From Lachnospiraceae bacterium (GTDB lineage: Bacteria; Bacillota; Clostridia; Lachnospirales; Lachnospiraceae): a stretch of 54,484 bases of DNA. The notes under the pieces are model-generated. The model saw only the letters and a program-made list of their open reading frames with translations, did not search any database and was not told the origin of the DNA. Position 1 is the stretch's first letter; every line of letters begins with the position of its first letter. Positions 14,361 to 22,355 of the stretch are shown here, piece after piece. Location: NCBI GenBank assembly GCA_021201665.1, contig JAJQEO010000037.1, forward strand, positions 1 to 54,484, written 5' to 3'. Position numbers and translations under genes: made by a program.

Positions 14361-15485
14361 TTACTCGTTTTTGGCCCAGCCAGCGGCAATTCTTGCCCGA
14401 AGTCTCTCAAAGCTCTCCAGGCCGCTCAGTGCGTCATAGGACGTCACACAGCAGGCGCCCGCCGCAGCGGAAAGCTGCATACATTCCTCCAGAGAGTTTC
14501 CTTCCAGCACAGCTGTTAAAAATGCTGCAATGCTGGTATCGCCGGCTCCGGTCCCCGAGAGAATCCGATCCGGCACATAGCTCTTTTCAAAGCCCTCCCC
14601 GTCGGCCCAGGCTTCCGAATCCAGCTCTAACTTTTCCCCGATTGCCAGGAGCCTTTCCCGGTCGGCTGTGCGGTAATACATACCTGGTGCGCCGCATTTG
14701 ATAACCAGCACCTTTGCGCCCAGCTCCATGCACTGATCTGCCAGGGGACGGACGTCCTCTTCTATCGAAAGGATCTCTGTCAGATCCCTTCCCGCCGCGC
14801 GGACTTGCCAGCTGTCAAAGCGTTCACGATCCAGCATGTAGCAGAGCTCTTCCACGCTCGGCACGAAAAAATCCACATAGGGAAGCACTCGGCTAAGGAT
14901 CGTATGCCAGTCTGCCTTTCCTGCCTCAGAAGAGGGATCGACTGCAGCCATATCAAGGGATGTTGCCGCCCCGTACTCCTTTGCGCGTTTCATCAGCTTT
15001 ACCAGCTCCTCTCCCTGATTCCGGTACATTTCGGCCATCAGGGGCGGATAGCCAAAATGAAGCAGAGCCGCTTCCTTCAAAGCATCCCCGGGAATGTCAG
15101 AAGCGCAAAAGGTATCGTTGGCGCCCGGATTGTGCAGGAAAATCCTGTCAATGCCCGGCACTGCCAGAACCACAGAATACGACGTGGATTCTCCCTCCGC
15201 GACCAGCATGCCGTCCGGCACCCCATGTTCCTGCAGAATCGTGCGCACCATGGAGCCAAACGGATCGCTGCCCGTTTTTCCCATCAGCGTCACATCCGCG
15301 CCAAAAAATTTCATGGCCAGTCCGGTATTTGCCACAGAACCGCCCGTATGCACATCCGCCTCTTCCATATGTATCAGCTTTCCCGGCTGCAGAAGCTCGT
15401 CAAGCCGCTCCACCGGCTGATTCGGAAAAACCGGCGTAATGTCCAGGCAGATATGCCCCGCCGCAATCGCTTTTTTCTTCATCAT
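14361..15485 (-). CDS. PfkB family carbohydrate kinase
   Basis: The 374-residue protein has the ribokinase fold: AAGHICLDITPVF at the start, the substrate-binding GGSVANTGLAMKFFGADVTL, and the C-terminal anion-hole motif LSGTGAGDTSIAAFLTAVLE with the catalytic Asp. It phosphorylates a sugar hydroxyl using ATP. Two adjacent ATGs (15485 and 15482) follow GGGGGTGA; either can be used, and the longer in-frame extension up to 15656 is only repeat sequence. It lies between an isomerase and an aldolase gene in one transcription unit, so the likely substrate is the ketose made by the isomerase, phosphorylated before aldol cleavage. Confidence 0.9.
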   Translation of the reverse strand: MMKKKAIAAGHICLDITPVFPNQPVERLDELLQPGKLIHMEEADVHTGGSVANTGLAMKFFGADVTLMGKTGSDPFGSMVRTILQEHGVPDGMLVAEGESTSYSVVLAVPGIDRIFLHNPGANDTFCASDIPGDALKEAALLHFGYPPLMAEMYRNQGEELVKLMKRAKEYGAATSLDMAAVDPSSEAGKADWHTILSRVLPYVDFFVPSVEELCYMLDRERFDSWQVRAAGRDLTEILSIEEDVRPLADQCMELGAKVLVIKCGAPGMYYRTADRERLLAIGEKLELDSEAWADGEGFEKSYVPDRILSGTGAGDTSIAAFLTAVLEGNSLEECMQLSAAAGACCVTSYDALSGLESFERLRARIAAGWAKNE

Positions 15486-15517
15486 TTTCACCCCCGGTTT
15501 TTGATCGGTAAACCCCA

Positions 15518-15690
15518 TTATCGGGAATTCCGCTATTAGTATCTTCGGATTGGAAACCATTTCAGGAATTCCATTATTATCTTCAGATTGATAATCCATA
15601 TCGGCTTTTTCAATCTTGATAATTCCAATATTCGTAATTCCAGATTGGAAATCCATATCGGGAATTCCAGATCAGGAATCCCCGATATGG
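15518..15690. repeat. Degenerate palindromic repeat cluster
   Basis: About five imperfect units of roughly 35 bp occur between the isomerase and kinase genes. They share AGATTGGAAATCCATATCGG and GGAATTCC. The last two units form an inverted repeat, CCATATCGGG and CCCGATATGG (about 15653-15690). It could be an mRNA-processing or operator array; no known motif was recognised. Confidence 0.6.
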
Positions 15691-15853
15691 ATTTCCGGTG
15701 CGCAGGACTCCGCTGGCAAATTTTTTACCTTGCGTTTCTCTGCCAGCAGAGCGTTCCGCCGTTTCTCCATTGATGGATCGCTATAGAAACAATCTTTCCA
15801 GCGATCCCTCTGCAGCCGAACGAATTCCCTTATACACCGTTATTTACACTCGC

Positions 15854-16888
15854 TTATTTCAGCCCCATCAGCAGCTCCATCACATACAGCTCAAGAGCTT
15901 CAAAGTCCCTGTTTTCCACGCATTTCTTCTGGAAATCGTAGTCAAAGCGGTCTACCTTCTCCTCCAGAGCCTTGAATACCTTCAGGCTGGTCTCCAGATG
16001 CTTGTAGCTGTCCTCATCCCTGGTGGTACGCATTGCCTTTACATCCAGGCCGACATACTCGCCGTGCTCACCATATCCGTTCTCCTTCAGAACCTTTACC
16101 TGATTGAAAGCGGAGCGGAGGTTTTCTACGCCGAAGGACTTATCCTGATCGTACTTGATTCCGTTCTGGTCATTGAGATGCACCGTCATCAGCTTGCCCA
16201 TCGCCAGCGCGAATCCGATCTCATGAGCCGGATCCAGGCCTGCAAGCACTGCATGCGCGCTCTCGAGGTTGCCGCCTACACGGGACGGGTCCTTTGTAGC
16301 AGCAGAGATTGCCATTACATGTCCCATCGTTCCGCAGATACTGCGGTCAATCGGCTCATTTGGCTTCGGCTCGATGCAGACACGGATATGCGGATCATAA
16401 TCCAACATCTTGTTGATCGCTTCGATCAGCATCTTCGTCGCCCATACCGGAGATTTGCTCTCCGCGCAGAGGGTGCCCTCTCTCGCCAGCCAGAGGACGA
16501 TCATGTCTGTGCCAAGCTCATTCGCGATATCAATTGAGCGGTATGCTCTCCACATCGCATATTCTCTGTCCGCCTCGCAGGTGCTCATAAAGCCGCCGTC
16601 GATCGTGTGCGGATCCATCCAGAGGCGCGGCGCTACGAATTCTGCCTTCAGATCCAGAGAATCCAGGGTCTTCCGGAGTTCTCTTGCTTTTTCTTTGATT
16701 TCTTCCTCAGTGTAATCATTGATGTTCGGAACCGCGTCATCATCATGGAACTGGATGGCGTCAAAGCCCATCTCCTTAAACTTTTTGTACTTCTCTACTG
16801 CCGGAATCTCGTCTCTTGTCGCCGGGCCGTAAGAGTCTGCACCTGAATGAACATTCCATGGACCTACTGAAAATTTAAATTTTGACAT
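15854..16888 (-). CDS. Xylose isomerase-like TIM-barrel sugar isomerase
   Basis: The 344-residue protein has the class I xylose isomerase active site: QFHDDD (His48, Asp51), WLAREG, EPKPNEP (metal Glu and Lys), NLESAH (metal Glu and His) and HLNDQNG with a following YDQD (metal Asp cluster). It is shorter than the 380-440 residues usual for true xylose isomerases, so it may act on another aldose. ATGGAGGAAACAACG supports the ATG at 16888; the in-frame ATG at 16903 lies inside that ribosome binding site. It is the first gene of the cassette with PfkB kinase and class II aldolase, divergent from an AraC regulator. Confidence 0.88.
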   Translation of the reverse strand: MSKFKFSVGPWNVHSGADSYGPATRDEIPAVEKYKKFKEMGFDAIQFHDDDAVPNINDYTEEEIKEKARELRKTLDSLDLKAEFVAPRLWMDPHTIDGGFMSTCEADREYAMWRAYRSIDIANELGTDMIVLWLAREGTLCAESKSPVWATKMLIEAINKMLDYDPHIRVCIEPKPNEPIDRSICGTMGHVMAISAATKDPSRVGGNLESAHAVLAGLDPAHEIGFALAMGKLMTVHLNDQNGIKYDQDKSFGVENLRSAFNQVKVLKENGYGEHGEYVGLDVKAMRTTRDEDSYKHLETSLKVFKALEEKVDRFDYDFQKKCVENRDFEALELYVMELLMGLK

Positions 16889-17017
16889 CGTTGTTTCCTC
16901 CATTCTTTGTTTTGAATGATCCGCCGTCCTGGGCGGGTAAAGTTGATTTTTAAGGTTTTCACGCGTGATTTTGATGGTTTTATTAAAACACAGATTCTCT
17001 GTAAAAAAATGACAATC

Positions 17018-17059
17018 TTGCGATTTTTTATTTCCTATTTTGCGATTTTCTGATATACT
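17018..17059. promoter_or_regulatory. 22-bp-spaced direct repeat with a -10 element, probable AraC site
   Basis: TTGCGATTTT occurs at 17018 and again at 17040, exactly 22 bp (two helical turns) apart, as AraC-type half-sites usually do. A plus-strand -10 TATACT lies at 17054-17059 without a good -35. The site is between the divergent isomerase cassette (start 16888) and the AraC gene (start 17446) and could control both. Confidence 0.5.
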
Positions 17060-17188
17060 GAATGCAATGAAAATCTTTCGTGCTGTTAGAGCAGATCAGG
17101 CGGGCATGAGAGCAGCTGTTTCTCGAGAGAATTGGGTAAAAAATCATGCTGATTTGCAGAAATATCAGGTACAAGATATCACCGTTTG

Positions 17189-17420
17189 AATCGAGTAGGG
17201 AGAATTGTCCCCTACTCGCCCGCGCGGTGTATGCCATAAGGGTTCTGCGTGCCAGTGGCACGCGTTTTATGTCCCGATTTTCGCAGAAAATCGAGGACGC
17301 AGGCACCGACCGAAGCGAAGCGTAGATCCTTATGGCTATGGCGCGTGAGCGTAAGCTGCTAATTTCCCTCGCCGAGTGACATCCCACGCTCCGCATGGGA
17401 TATACCTTACGCGCCCCCTG
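17189..17420. repeat. Mosaic hairpin repeat element, copy 1
   Basis: This 230-bp stretch is made of consecutive small hairpins: CGAGTAGGG/CCCTACTCG, CGTGCC/GGCACG, CGATTTTC/GAAAATCG and ATCCCA/TGGGAT, with GCCATAAGG and CCTTATGGC pairing over a longer distance. Most of it recurs in the same orientation at 54096-54484. Short frames inside it are not genes. It lies in the leader of the AraC gene. Confidence 0.8.
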
Positions 17421-17445
17421 TGCATAAAAAACCGGAGACATATAT

Positions 17446-18387
17446 ATGGAACAAAGAAAAAAAGAACTGGAAATCGTCCAGCACACACAGATGAATTTTC
17501 TGGAAATTTTCCTTCTGGAAATGGTCTCCCGCCAGCCGCATGGACATGAAGATCTGGAAATCGGGCTGGTACTGGAAGGCGAGCTGCGCCTGTATCTGGA
17601 AAGTGACTGCATCCAGCTAAAGCCCGGGGATATCTATATCATCAACCGCTATCAGGTCCACGCGCTCTCCGCTGCCGGGCGGAAAAGCCTGATCCTTGCC
17701 TTTCAGATGGACACGGAGTTCTACCGGAGGATAAATCCGTCGCTTGAGCGTGTCCGTATCGAGAGTAATATCATCCACAGCGGCGCCCTGCACAAAACGC
17801 TGCATGACGATCTGATGACCTGCGCCATGTGCTATTTCCAGGGAGCCGACAACTATGAACTGCGCTGTGCCAGTATCATGCTGGACGCGCTGTATCATCT
17901 GCTTTCGAGCGCGCACTGCCACCGTACAAGTGAAAGCGAGCAGCGGACCGCACGGAGCAATTCTGCCCGTCTCAACCGGATCACCGACTTTATCGCAGAA
18001 AATTATACACAGAAAATTTCTCTGCAGGATATCGCGGACCGCGAGCAGATCACCGTCTGCCATGCGTCGCACTTTATCAGGAAAATGCTCGGCATTTCCT
18101 TCCAGGATTATCTGAATAACAAACGGTTTGAGCATGCGTTCCGCCTGATCCGCAATTCCGATTCCAGCTTCAACATTCTGGACATCTGCCTGGAGACCGG
18201 TTTCTCCAGCAGCCGCTATCTGAACCAGATGTTTGAAAAAAAGCTGGGCTGCACGGTAAAAGAATATCTCCGTTCAGAAAAAGAACCCATGCCCGTCTCG
18301 CCCTCTCTGCCCGCAGATAACTACGAGCGCAAGTATGAGTTTGAGAAGGCACGGGAAAAACTGGCGGAGGTTTCGGATTTGGTTTAA
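17446..18387 (+). CDS. AraC-family transcriptional regulator (cupin sensor)
   Basis: The 313-residue protein has an N-terminal cupin-like sugar-sensing domain (PHGHEDLEIGLVLEGELRLY, KPGDIYIINRYQVHAL) and a C-terminal double helix-turn-helix (KISLQDIADREQITVCHASH, FNILDICLETGFSSSRYLNQ followed by MFEKKLGCTVKEYL). AACCGGAGAC precedes the ATG. It is divergent from the isomerase-kinase-aldolase cassette and is its most likely regulator, responding to that sugar. The promoter region is unusually long because the mosaic repeat is inserted in it. The C-terminal 50 residues beyond the DNA-binding domain are charged and not recognised. Confidence 0.92.
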   Translation: MEQRKKELEIVQHTQMNFLEIFLLEMVSRQPHGHEDLEIGLVLEGELRLYLESDCIQLKPGDIYIINRYQVHALSAAGRKSLILAFQMDTEFYRRINPSLERVRIESNIIHSGALHKTLHDDLMTCAMCYFQGADNYELRCASIMLDALYHLLSSAHCHRTSESEQRTARSNSARLNRITDFIAENYTQKISLQDIADREQITVCHASHFIRKMLGISFQDYLNNKRFEHAFRLIRNSDSSFNILDICLETGFSSSRYLNQMFEKKLGCTVKEYLRSEKEPMPVSPSLPADNYERKYEFEKAREKLAEVSDLV

Positions 18388-18462
18388 CCCATTTCATCAA
18401 ATATTTTTCTCATGAAAACGTTTTTGACCATGTCTGTCTTATCGCCCCAGAACGTATTCAAA

Positions 18463-18580
18463 CACGAATCCCCGTATTTACATGTGTAAATATAACGCAA
18501 ATCCCCGTATATTTTTCCCGGATTCCCGCGCAAATCCCCGTTTATTTTCTTTGGATTCCCGCGCAAATCCCCATCTGTTC
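18463..18580. repeat. 33-bp tandem repeat
   Basis: CGCAAATCCCCGT begins units at 18496, 18529 and 18562, exactly 33 bp apart, with a degenerate unit at 18463. As 33 is divisible by three, a minus-strand frame (18384-18647) reads repeated GDLRGNPKKIN-like units, but it has no ribosome binding site or family. It occupies the gap between the AraC and RhuM genes, otherwise empty. Confidence 0.75.
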
Positions 18581-18686
18581 CAGTCTTCCTGTACATCGTA
18601 GTCTGCACAGTTAATAGTCGTGACAAAAACCGCACCCATAACATCATCTGTCACTGGTAATGAATTCACATCATGTCGGATTTCAA

Positions 18687-19670
18687 TTATTCCAGCGCCT
18701 CCAGTTCTTTTATACTCTCTATAAAATGCTGTTCGACAGGGGACAGCAGTTCATCCTGCTTCTTCTGATATTTTGCATACTCTTCATGTGCTTTCTGGAT
18801 CGCTTGCTGATGGGTGACACGTCCCTTTGTAGTCAATATATCCCGTCGTGTCATTTTCAGATAATCATCAATCGTTTCCAGCCAGTCTTTCATATACATG
18901 GGTTCATGCTCCAGAGCACGAACCTCTGCAATGTCCAGATACGCCGACACAATTTTATTCAACGCATCCATTTCCGCCCGGGTCAGATAATTCTTGGCAA
19001 TCTCCGTATCTGCACGTCTGATCTGTTTCCCTGACCAGGAGGTCAGCCCCATATTTTCCTTATCTGCATCCGCTCGTTCATACACAATTTCTGCCGCCGT
19101 GTGCTTATGCGCTGCCCAGTGCATTTTATTCTGCACCTGCTTAAAAAATAAGACAGAGGATTCCACCTTTGGATCGTAATCAATGCTGGTAGCATAAATC
19201 TCCAGAACCTTGCGCCAGAACACCTTTTCAGAAGAACGAATGTCCCGTATGCGGGCCAGCAATTCATCAAAGTAATTGCCCCCGCCCAATCGCTTCAACC
19301 GATCATCGTCCAGTGCAAATCCTTTTTTCATATACTCTTTCAGGATTCCACTCGCCCATATACGGAATTGTGTTCCTCGTAGGGACTTCACACGATAGCC
19401 CACCGAGATGATCACATCAAGGTTATAGTAATCGACCTGATAGGTTTTCCCATCGGCGGCAGTGTAGGCAAATTTTGCCCAAACTGATTCCTTAATCAGT
19501 TCTCCTTCTTTGAAAATATTTCTGACATGTTTACCAATGACGCTTTTGTCTCGTTGAAACAATTCCGCCATCTGATCAATAGACAGCCAGACCGTATCCT
19601 CGTCAAAAGTGGCCTCAATCTTCGTCACTCCATCTTCCGTCGTATACATGATAATATTGGATCGGCTCAT
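18687..19670 (-). CDS. RhuM family protein
   Basis: The 327-residue protein matches the virulence-associated RhuM family: VWLSIDQMAELFQRDKSVIG and KHVRNIFKEGEL at the N-terminus (a KilA/BRO-like DNA-binding region), then VDYYNLDVIISVGYRVKS, RGTQFRIWASGILKEYMKKG and YFDELLARIRDIRSSEKVFW. RhuM proteins are common on islands and near restriction or toxin-antitoxin loci, but the biochemical role is not established. Its ATG overlaps the stop of the upstream HTH gene (ATGA), with AAGGAGG inside that gene's end, so the two are translationally coupled. The pair looks like a regulated two-gene module. Confidence 0.92.
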   Translation of the reverse strand: MSRSNIIMYTTEDGVTKIEATFDEDTVWLSIDQMAELFQRDKSVIGKHVRNIFKEGELIKESVWAKFAYTAADGKTYQVDYYNLDVIISVGYRVKSLRGTQFRIWASGILKEYMKKGFALDDDRLKRLGGGNYFDELLARIRDIRSSEKVFWRKVLEIYATSIDYDPKVESSVLFFKQVQNKMHWAAHKHTAAEIVYERADADKENMGLTSWSGKQIRRADTEIAKNYLTRAEMDALNKIVSAYLDIAEVRALEHEPMYMKDWLETIDDYLKMTRRDILTTKGRVTHQQAIQKAHEEYAKYQKKQDELLSPVEQHFIESIKELEALE

Positions 19671-19867
19671 TGCCCGCTTGCCTCCTTGTGAATGTTTTCC
19701 GTTTGAATGTAATAGGCCAGCAGCCGGATCACGTACTCTGGTGCGTGCCGGTTACCCAGTTCCCAGTCTGTAACTGTTCTATAAGGGATTTGAAAATATT
19801 CGCAAAATTCCTTTCGGTTCATACCTGTACTTTCCCGCAGTTCCCTGATTCTATTTTTTAATTCCAT
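19667..19867 (-). CDS. Small helix-turn-helix protein coupled to RhuM
   Basis: The 66-residue protein is almost entirely a Cro/C1-like HTH: IRELRESTGMNRKEFCEYFQ then IPYRTVTDWELGNRHAPEYV. GAAAGAGGAAACGAC precedes the ATG at 19867; the longer frame from 19987 crosses the promoter and is rejected. It lies upstream of and overlaps rhuM. Its promoter is flanked by 13-bp inverted repeats, so it probably represses its own operon, as antitoxin-like regulators do. Confidence 0.88.
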   Translation of the reverse strand: MELKNRIRELRESTGMNRKEFCEYFQIPYRTVTDWELGNRHAPEYVIRLLAYYIQTENIHKEASGQ

Positions 19868-19942
19868 GTCGTTTCCTCTTTCCTCCATAAAATCAGCTAC
19901 GAAGCCGACCACCGGCGGCGTTCCTCGTATGCTAAAACAAAA

Positions 19943-19993
19943 TATGCGTTGTGTATCTATCTTAACACATGCCGGATAAATACGCAACGCATA
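19943..19993 (-). promoter_or_regulatory. HTH-RhuM promoter flanked by an operator-like inverted repeat
   Basis: TATGCGTTGTGTA (19943-19955) and TACGCAACGCATA (19981-19993) are inverted repeats with one mismatch. On the minus strand TTGCGT inside the right arm is the -35 and TAAGAT the -10, 17 bases apart, so a repressor bound at both arms would cover the promoter. Confidence 0.72.
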
Positions 19994-20102
19994 AATTTAA
20001 ATCAGGATTCTTTTTGTAAAATTTCATTCTATGGCTCATTGTCATGAACAGAATCCTGTGTGCAATACTAAAAAACGTTCACGACTTCACACTGCCCATC
20101 CC

Positions 20103-20924
20103 CTAATCTACGAGAGGCTCCGGATCATAGGACAGCTTCACCGCCCCGTAGCTCATCTGTTCCAGTGCTACACCAAGAAACTCGTAAGGCTTCGGGTCAC
20201 CCTTTCCGGCCAGGATGTCTTCGCAGATATGGATCAGGTCGTCTGCGGTGCTCTGCGGCTGGCTGAAGCAGTTGGGCTGTCCCATATACCCGACATGTCC
20301 GTTGAAATTCTGGTCAAAGCGAGCCGCGAGGGAGCGAAATTTCTTAAGTCCTTTTAAGGTGGCCTCGATGCTGGCGCCAAGTGCCAGGAGATTCACATTG
20401 CAGCAGTCCCCGCTGATCATCATCCGGTTCGCGCCGTCCAGGAAGGTGACGCTGCCTGCCGTATGGCCGGGGATAGTATATGCCTCAATAATCCGTCCGC
20501 CAAGATCAAAGGTATCCCCATCGTTTAAGGGTAAAAATTCCGGATATTTCTGAAACTCCGGAGCACTCTCAGGGGAATAGTCATAGACCTGATAGCCGCC
20601 CGCCTTGCCAAACATCTCCGCATAGGATACGATGTCTTCTCGGCGGATGCTTTTCGCCAGTCCGACATCCTTCTCATTCAGATAGACCTGCTCAAAGGCG
20701 CACATTCCTCCGGCATGATCCATATGCGCGTGCGTCAGGACCACAATCAGCGGCTTATCCGTCAGGGTCTGAACCACCTGCTTCAGATCACAGATGCCGC
20801 ACCCGGTATCAATCAAAAGTGCTTTTTCCTCCCCGATCAGCAGATACATGGCTGAAAGGCCAAATTCATTGATTACATAGGTTTTCGGTGCGATTTCACA
20901 TATATAAGGTTTTGTGATTGCCAT
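20103..20924 (-). CDS. MBL-fold metallo-hydrolase
   Basis: The 273-residue protein carries the zinc motif THAHMDHAGG, the second-site PGHTAGSV histidine and DGANRMMISGDC aspartate, the complete metallo-beta-lactamase set. Lactonase, glyoxalase II-like and thioesterase functions are all possible. GAGAGGAGAAAAAC precedes the ATG at 20924. It is the last gene after hypB on the same strand (gap about 120 bp) and is a paralogue of the hydrolase at 27806 (shared DLK..V.TLTD..., TH.H.DHA.G and LGG pattern). Its specific substrate cannot be inferred. Confidence 0.88.
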   Translation of the reverse strand: MAITKPYICEIAPKTYVINEFGLSAMYLLIGEEKALLIDTGCGICDLKQVVQTLTDKPLIVVLTHAHMDHAGGMCAFEQVYLNEKDVGLAKSIRREDIVSYAEMFGKAGGYQVYDYSPESAPEFQKYPEFLPLNDGDTFDLGGRIIEAYTIPGHTAGSVTFLDGANRMMISGDCCNVNLLALGASIEATLKGLKKFRSLAARFDQNFNGHVGYMGQPNCFSQPQSTADDLIHICEDILAGKGDPKPYEFLGVALEQMSYGAVKLSYDPEPLVD

Positions 20925-21042
20925 TGTTTTTCTCCTCTCGTCCATTTATAAGTTGTTTAAGATGATGTTTGTAAAGAGCAGTCATTCTTCTTATTTGATT
21001 CCAAAGCGAATATTGATCGTTTCCTCACTGATTTTTGTCCGT

Positions 21043-21726
21043 TCATTCAGCCAAATTCCAATCTGTAACATGGCGGCGCAGCCAGTCACACCATTTTTCA
21101 AATCCATCGCCGGTTTTGGCGGAGAGGAAAATGACCTCCGCGTTCGGATTTCTTTTGTGGATCCGCTCTACTACCGCATCATCGTCAAAGTCAAAAATCA
21201 CCTTCGCATCGATCTTATTGATCAGGACCAGATCGCTGACCTGAAACATCAGCGGATATTTCAAGGGTTTATCGTCTCCCTCCGGAACGGAGAGAATCGC
21301 CACATTGGCAGATGCGCCGGTGTCGAACTCTGCCGGGCAGACCAGATTGCCCACATTTTCCAGGAACAGCAGGTCGAAATCCGCAGCGCCGATCTCATCG
21401 AGCCCCTGCTTCGTCATTTCTGCGTCCATGTGGCACATGCCGCCGGTGTGCAGCTGAATCGCTTTTGTCCCGGAGGACGCTATTGTTTCCGCATCCACGG
21501 TAGCATCAATATCTGCCTCCATGACGCCGATTTTCATTTCGTTTCCCAGCATTTGTATCGTGCGCATCAGGACGCTGGTCTTGCCCGCTCCCGGAGACGC
21601 CATCAGGTTCACCATAAAGGTCTTTTCTTCTTTTAACTGTGTCCGGATTTTGTCTGCGTTGATCTCGTTTTTTGCAAAGACGTTCTGTTTAATTTCAATG
21701 ACCCGGACTGCTCTTGTTTTCTCCAC
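21043..21726 (-). CDS. hypB: HypB nickel-incorporation GTPase
   Basis: The 227-residue protein is a SIMIBI GTPase with the P-loop MASPGAGKTS, the switch-I metal site HTGGMCHMD (Cys-His that binds Ni or Zn), DLLFLENVGNLVCP and LINKIDA. HypB drives Ni insertion into [NiFe]-hydrogenase large subunits with HypA. It lacks the N-terminal nickel-storage His stretch of some HypBs. The start is a GTG at 21726 with AAAGGAGGAAGAG eight bases upstream; the ATG at 21750 overlaps that site. It is directly downstream of hypA. No hydrogenase is in the window, so the client enzyme must be elsewhere. Confidence 0.95.
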   Translation of the reverse strand: MEKTRAVRVIEIKQNVFAKNEINADKIRTQLKEEKTFMVNLMASPGAGKTSVLMRTIQMLGNEMKIGVMEADIDATVDAETIASSGTKAIQLHTGGMCHMDAEMTKQGLDEIGAADFDLLFLENVGNLVCPAEFDTGASANVAILSVPEGDDKPLKYPLMFQVSDLVLINKIDAKVIFDFDDDAVVERIHKRNPNAEVIFLSAKTGDGFEKWCDWLRRHVTDWNLAE

Positions 21727-21758
21727 AGGATCTCTTCCTCCTTTTCTCAAATTTAAAA

Positions 21759-22103
21759 TTACTCGACCGCAATATCGCGGATGACCACCTCGTCACCGGA
21801 TATCACTCGATAGCTGGATTCGCCGCAAAAGGGGCAGACGCCATTCCGCTCGACCAGGTCGAAAATCTTTCCGCAGCGGTTGCAGGTGCCAAGACCGGCG
21901 ATTTCTACGATGTTCAGATCAGCGCTGGCAAACAGCTCGTACTGCTCCTGGATGGCGTCCCAGCAGGCATTCATATATTCCGGCATTACACCGGTCAGCG
22001 CCCCGATTTCGAGCGTCAGCGTGTGAATCTTTTTGACCTGGTTTTCTCTCGCAATCTCGTCCACCTGGTCAACGATATTGAGCATTACTCCCATTTCATG
22101 CAT
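21759..22103 (-). CDS. hypA: HypA nickel metallochaperone
   Basis: The 114-residue protein begins MHEMGVM, the invariant N-terminus whose His2 binds nickel, and contains the zinc ribbon CNRCGK and CPFCGES. It delivers Ni2+ together with HypB. The invariant MHE fixes the start at 22103; the longer frame to 22172 is repeat-derived. The ribosome binding site (GGAAAGGCAG) is weak and distant. The gene follows the large oxidoreductase across 250 bp of degenerate repeats and precedes hypB by 32 bp. Confidence 0.95.
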   Translation of the reverse strand: MHEMGVMLNIVDQVDEIARENQVKKIHTLTLEIGALTGVMPEYMNACWDAIQEQYELFASADLNIVEIAGLGTCNRCGKIFDLVERNGVCPFCGESSYRVISGDEVVIRDIAVE

Positions 22104-22179
22104 GTCTGTATTCTGCCTTTCCGCGAAAATCTCCAATGATGTGATACAATCCTGATCATTGGATTCTTCCACTTTCCCT

Positions 22180-22350
22180 CTCCTGGAATTGCTCTCCTGA
22201 AGCCTCTCTCCCGGATTTTCTCTTCCGAAGCCATTCTTCTGAAAACCCTCTCCAGATTTTCTCTTCTGAAGCCACTCTTCAGGAAATCCTCTCCAGGAGT
22301 CTCTCCCTCGGAATCACTCTCCTGGAGCCACTTTTCTGCATTCCCTCTTC
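22180..22350. repeat. Degenerate repeat cluster before hypA
   Basis: The spacer between the oxidoreductase and hypA is built from imperfect units containing CTCTCCTGGA, GAAGCCACTCTTC and CCGGATTTTCTCTTC, several of which are complementary to each other (TCCTGGAG/CTCCAGGA). No gene or known regulatory motif was seen. Confidence 0.6.
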
Positions 22351-22355
22351 CGGAA

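Noticed and set aside
17028-17612. A 194-codon minus-strand frame with residues ASLRSVPASSIFCENRDIK
   Set aside because: It translates the mosaic hairpin repeat and the antisense of the AraC start. A similar false frame appears at 54119-54481 only because the repeat recurs.
18463-18580. CRISPR-like array
   Set aside because: The 33-bp units are contiguous with no unique spacers, and no cas genes are present.
18384-18669. Two overlapping small frames through the 33-bp repeat
   Set aside because: Their open state follows from the period being divisible by three; no start signals or family match.
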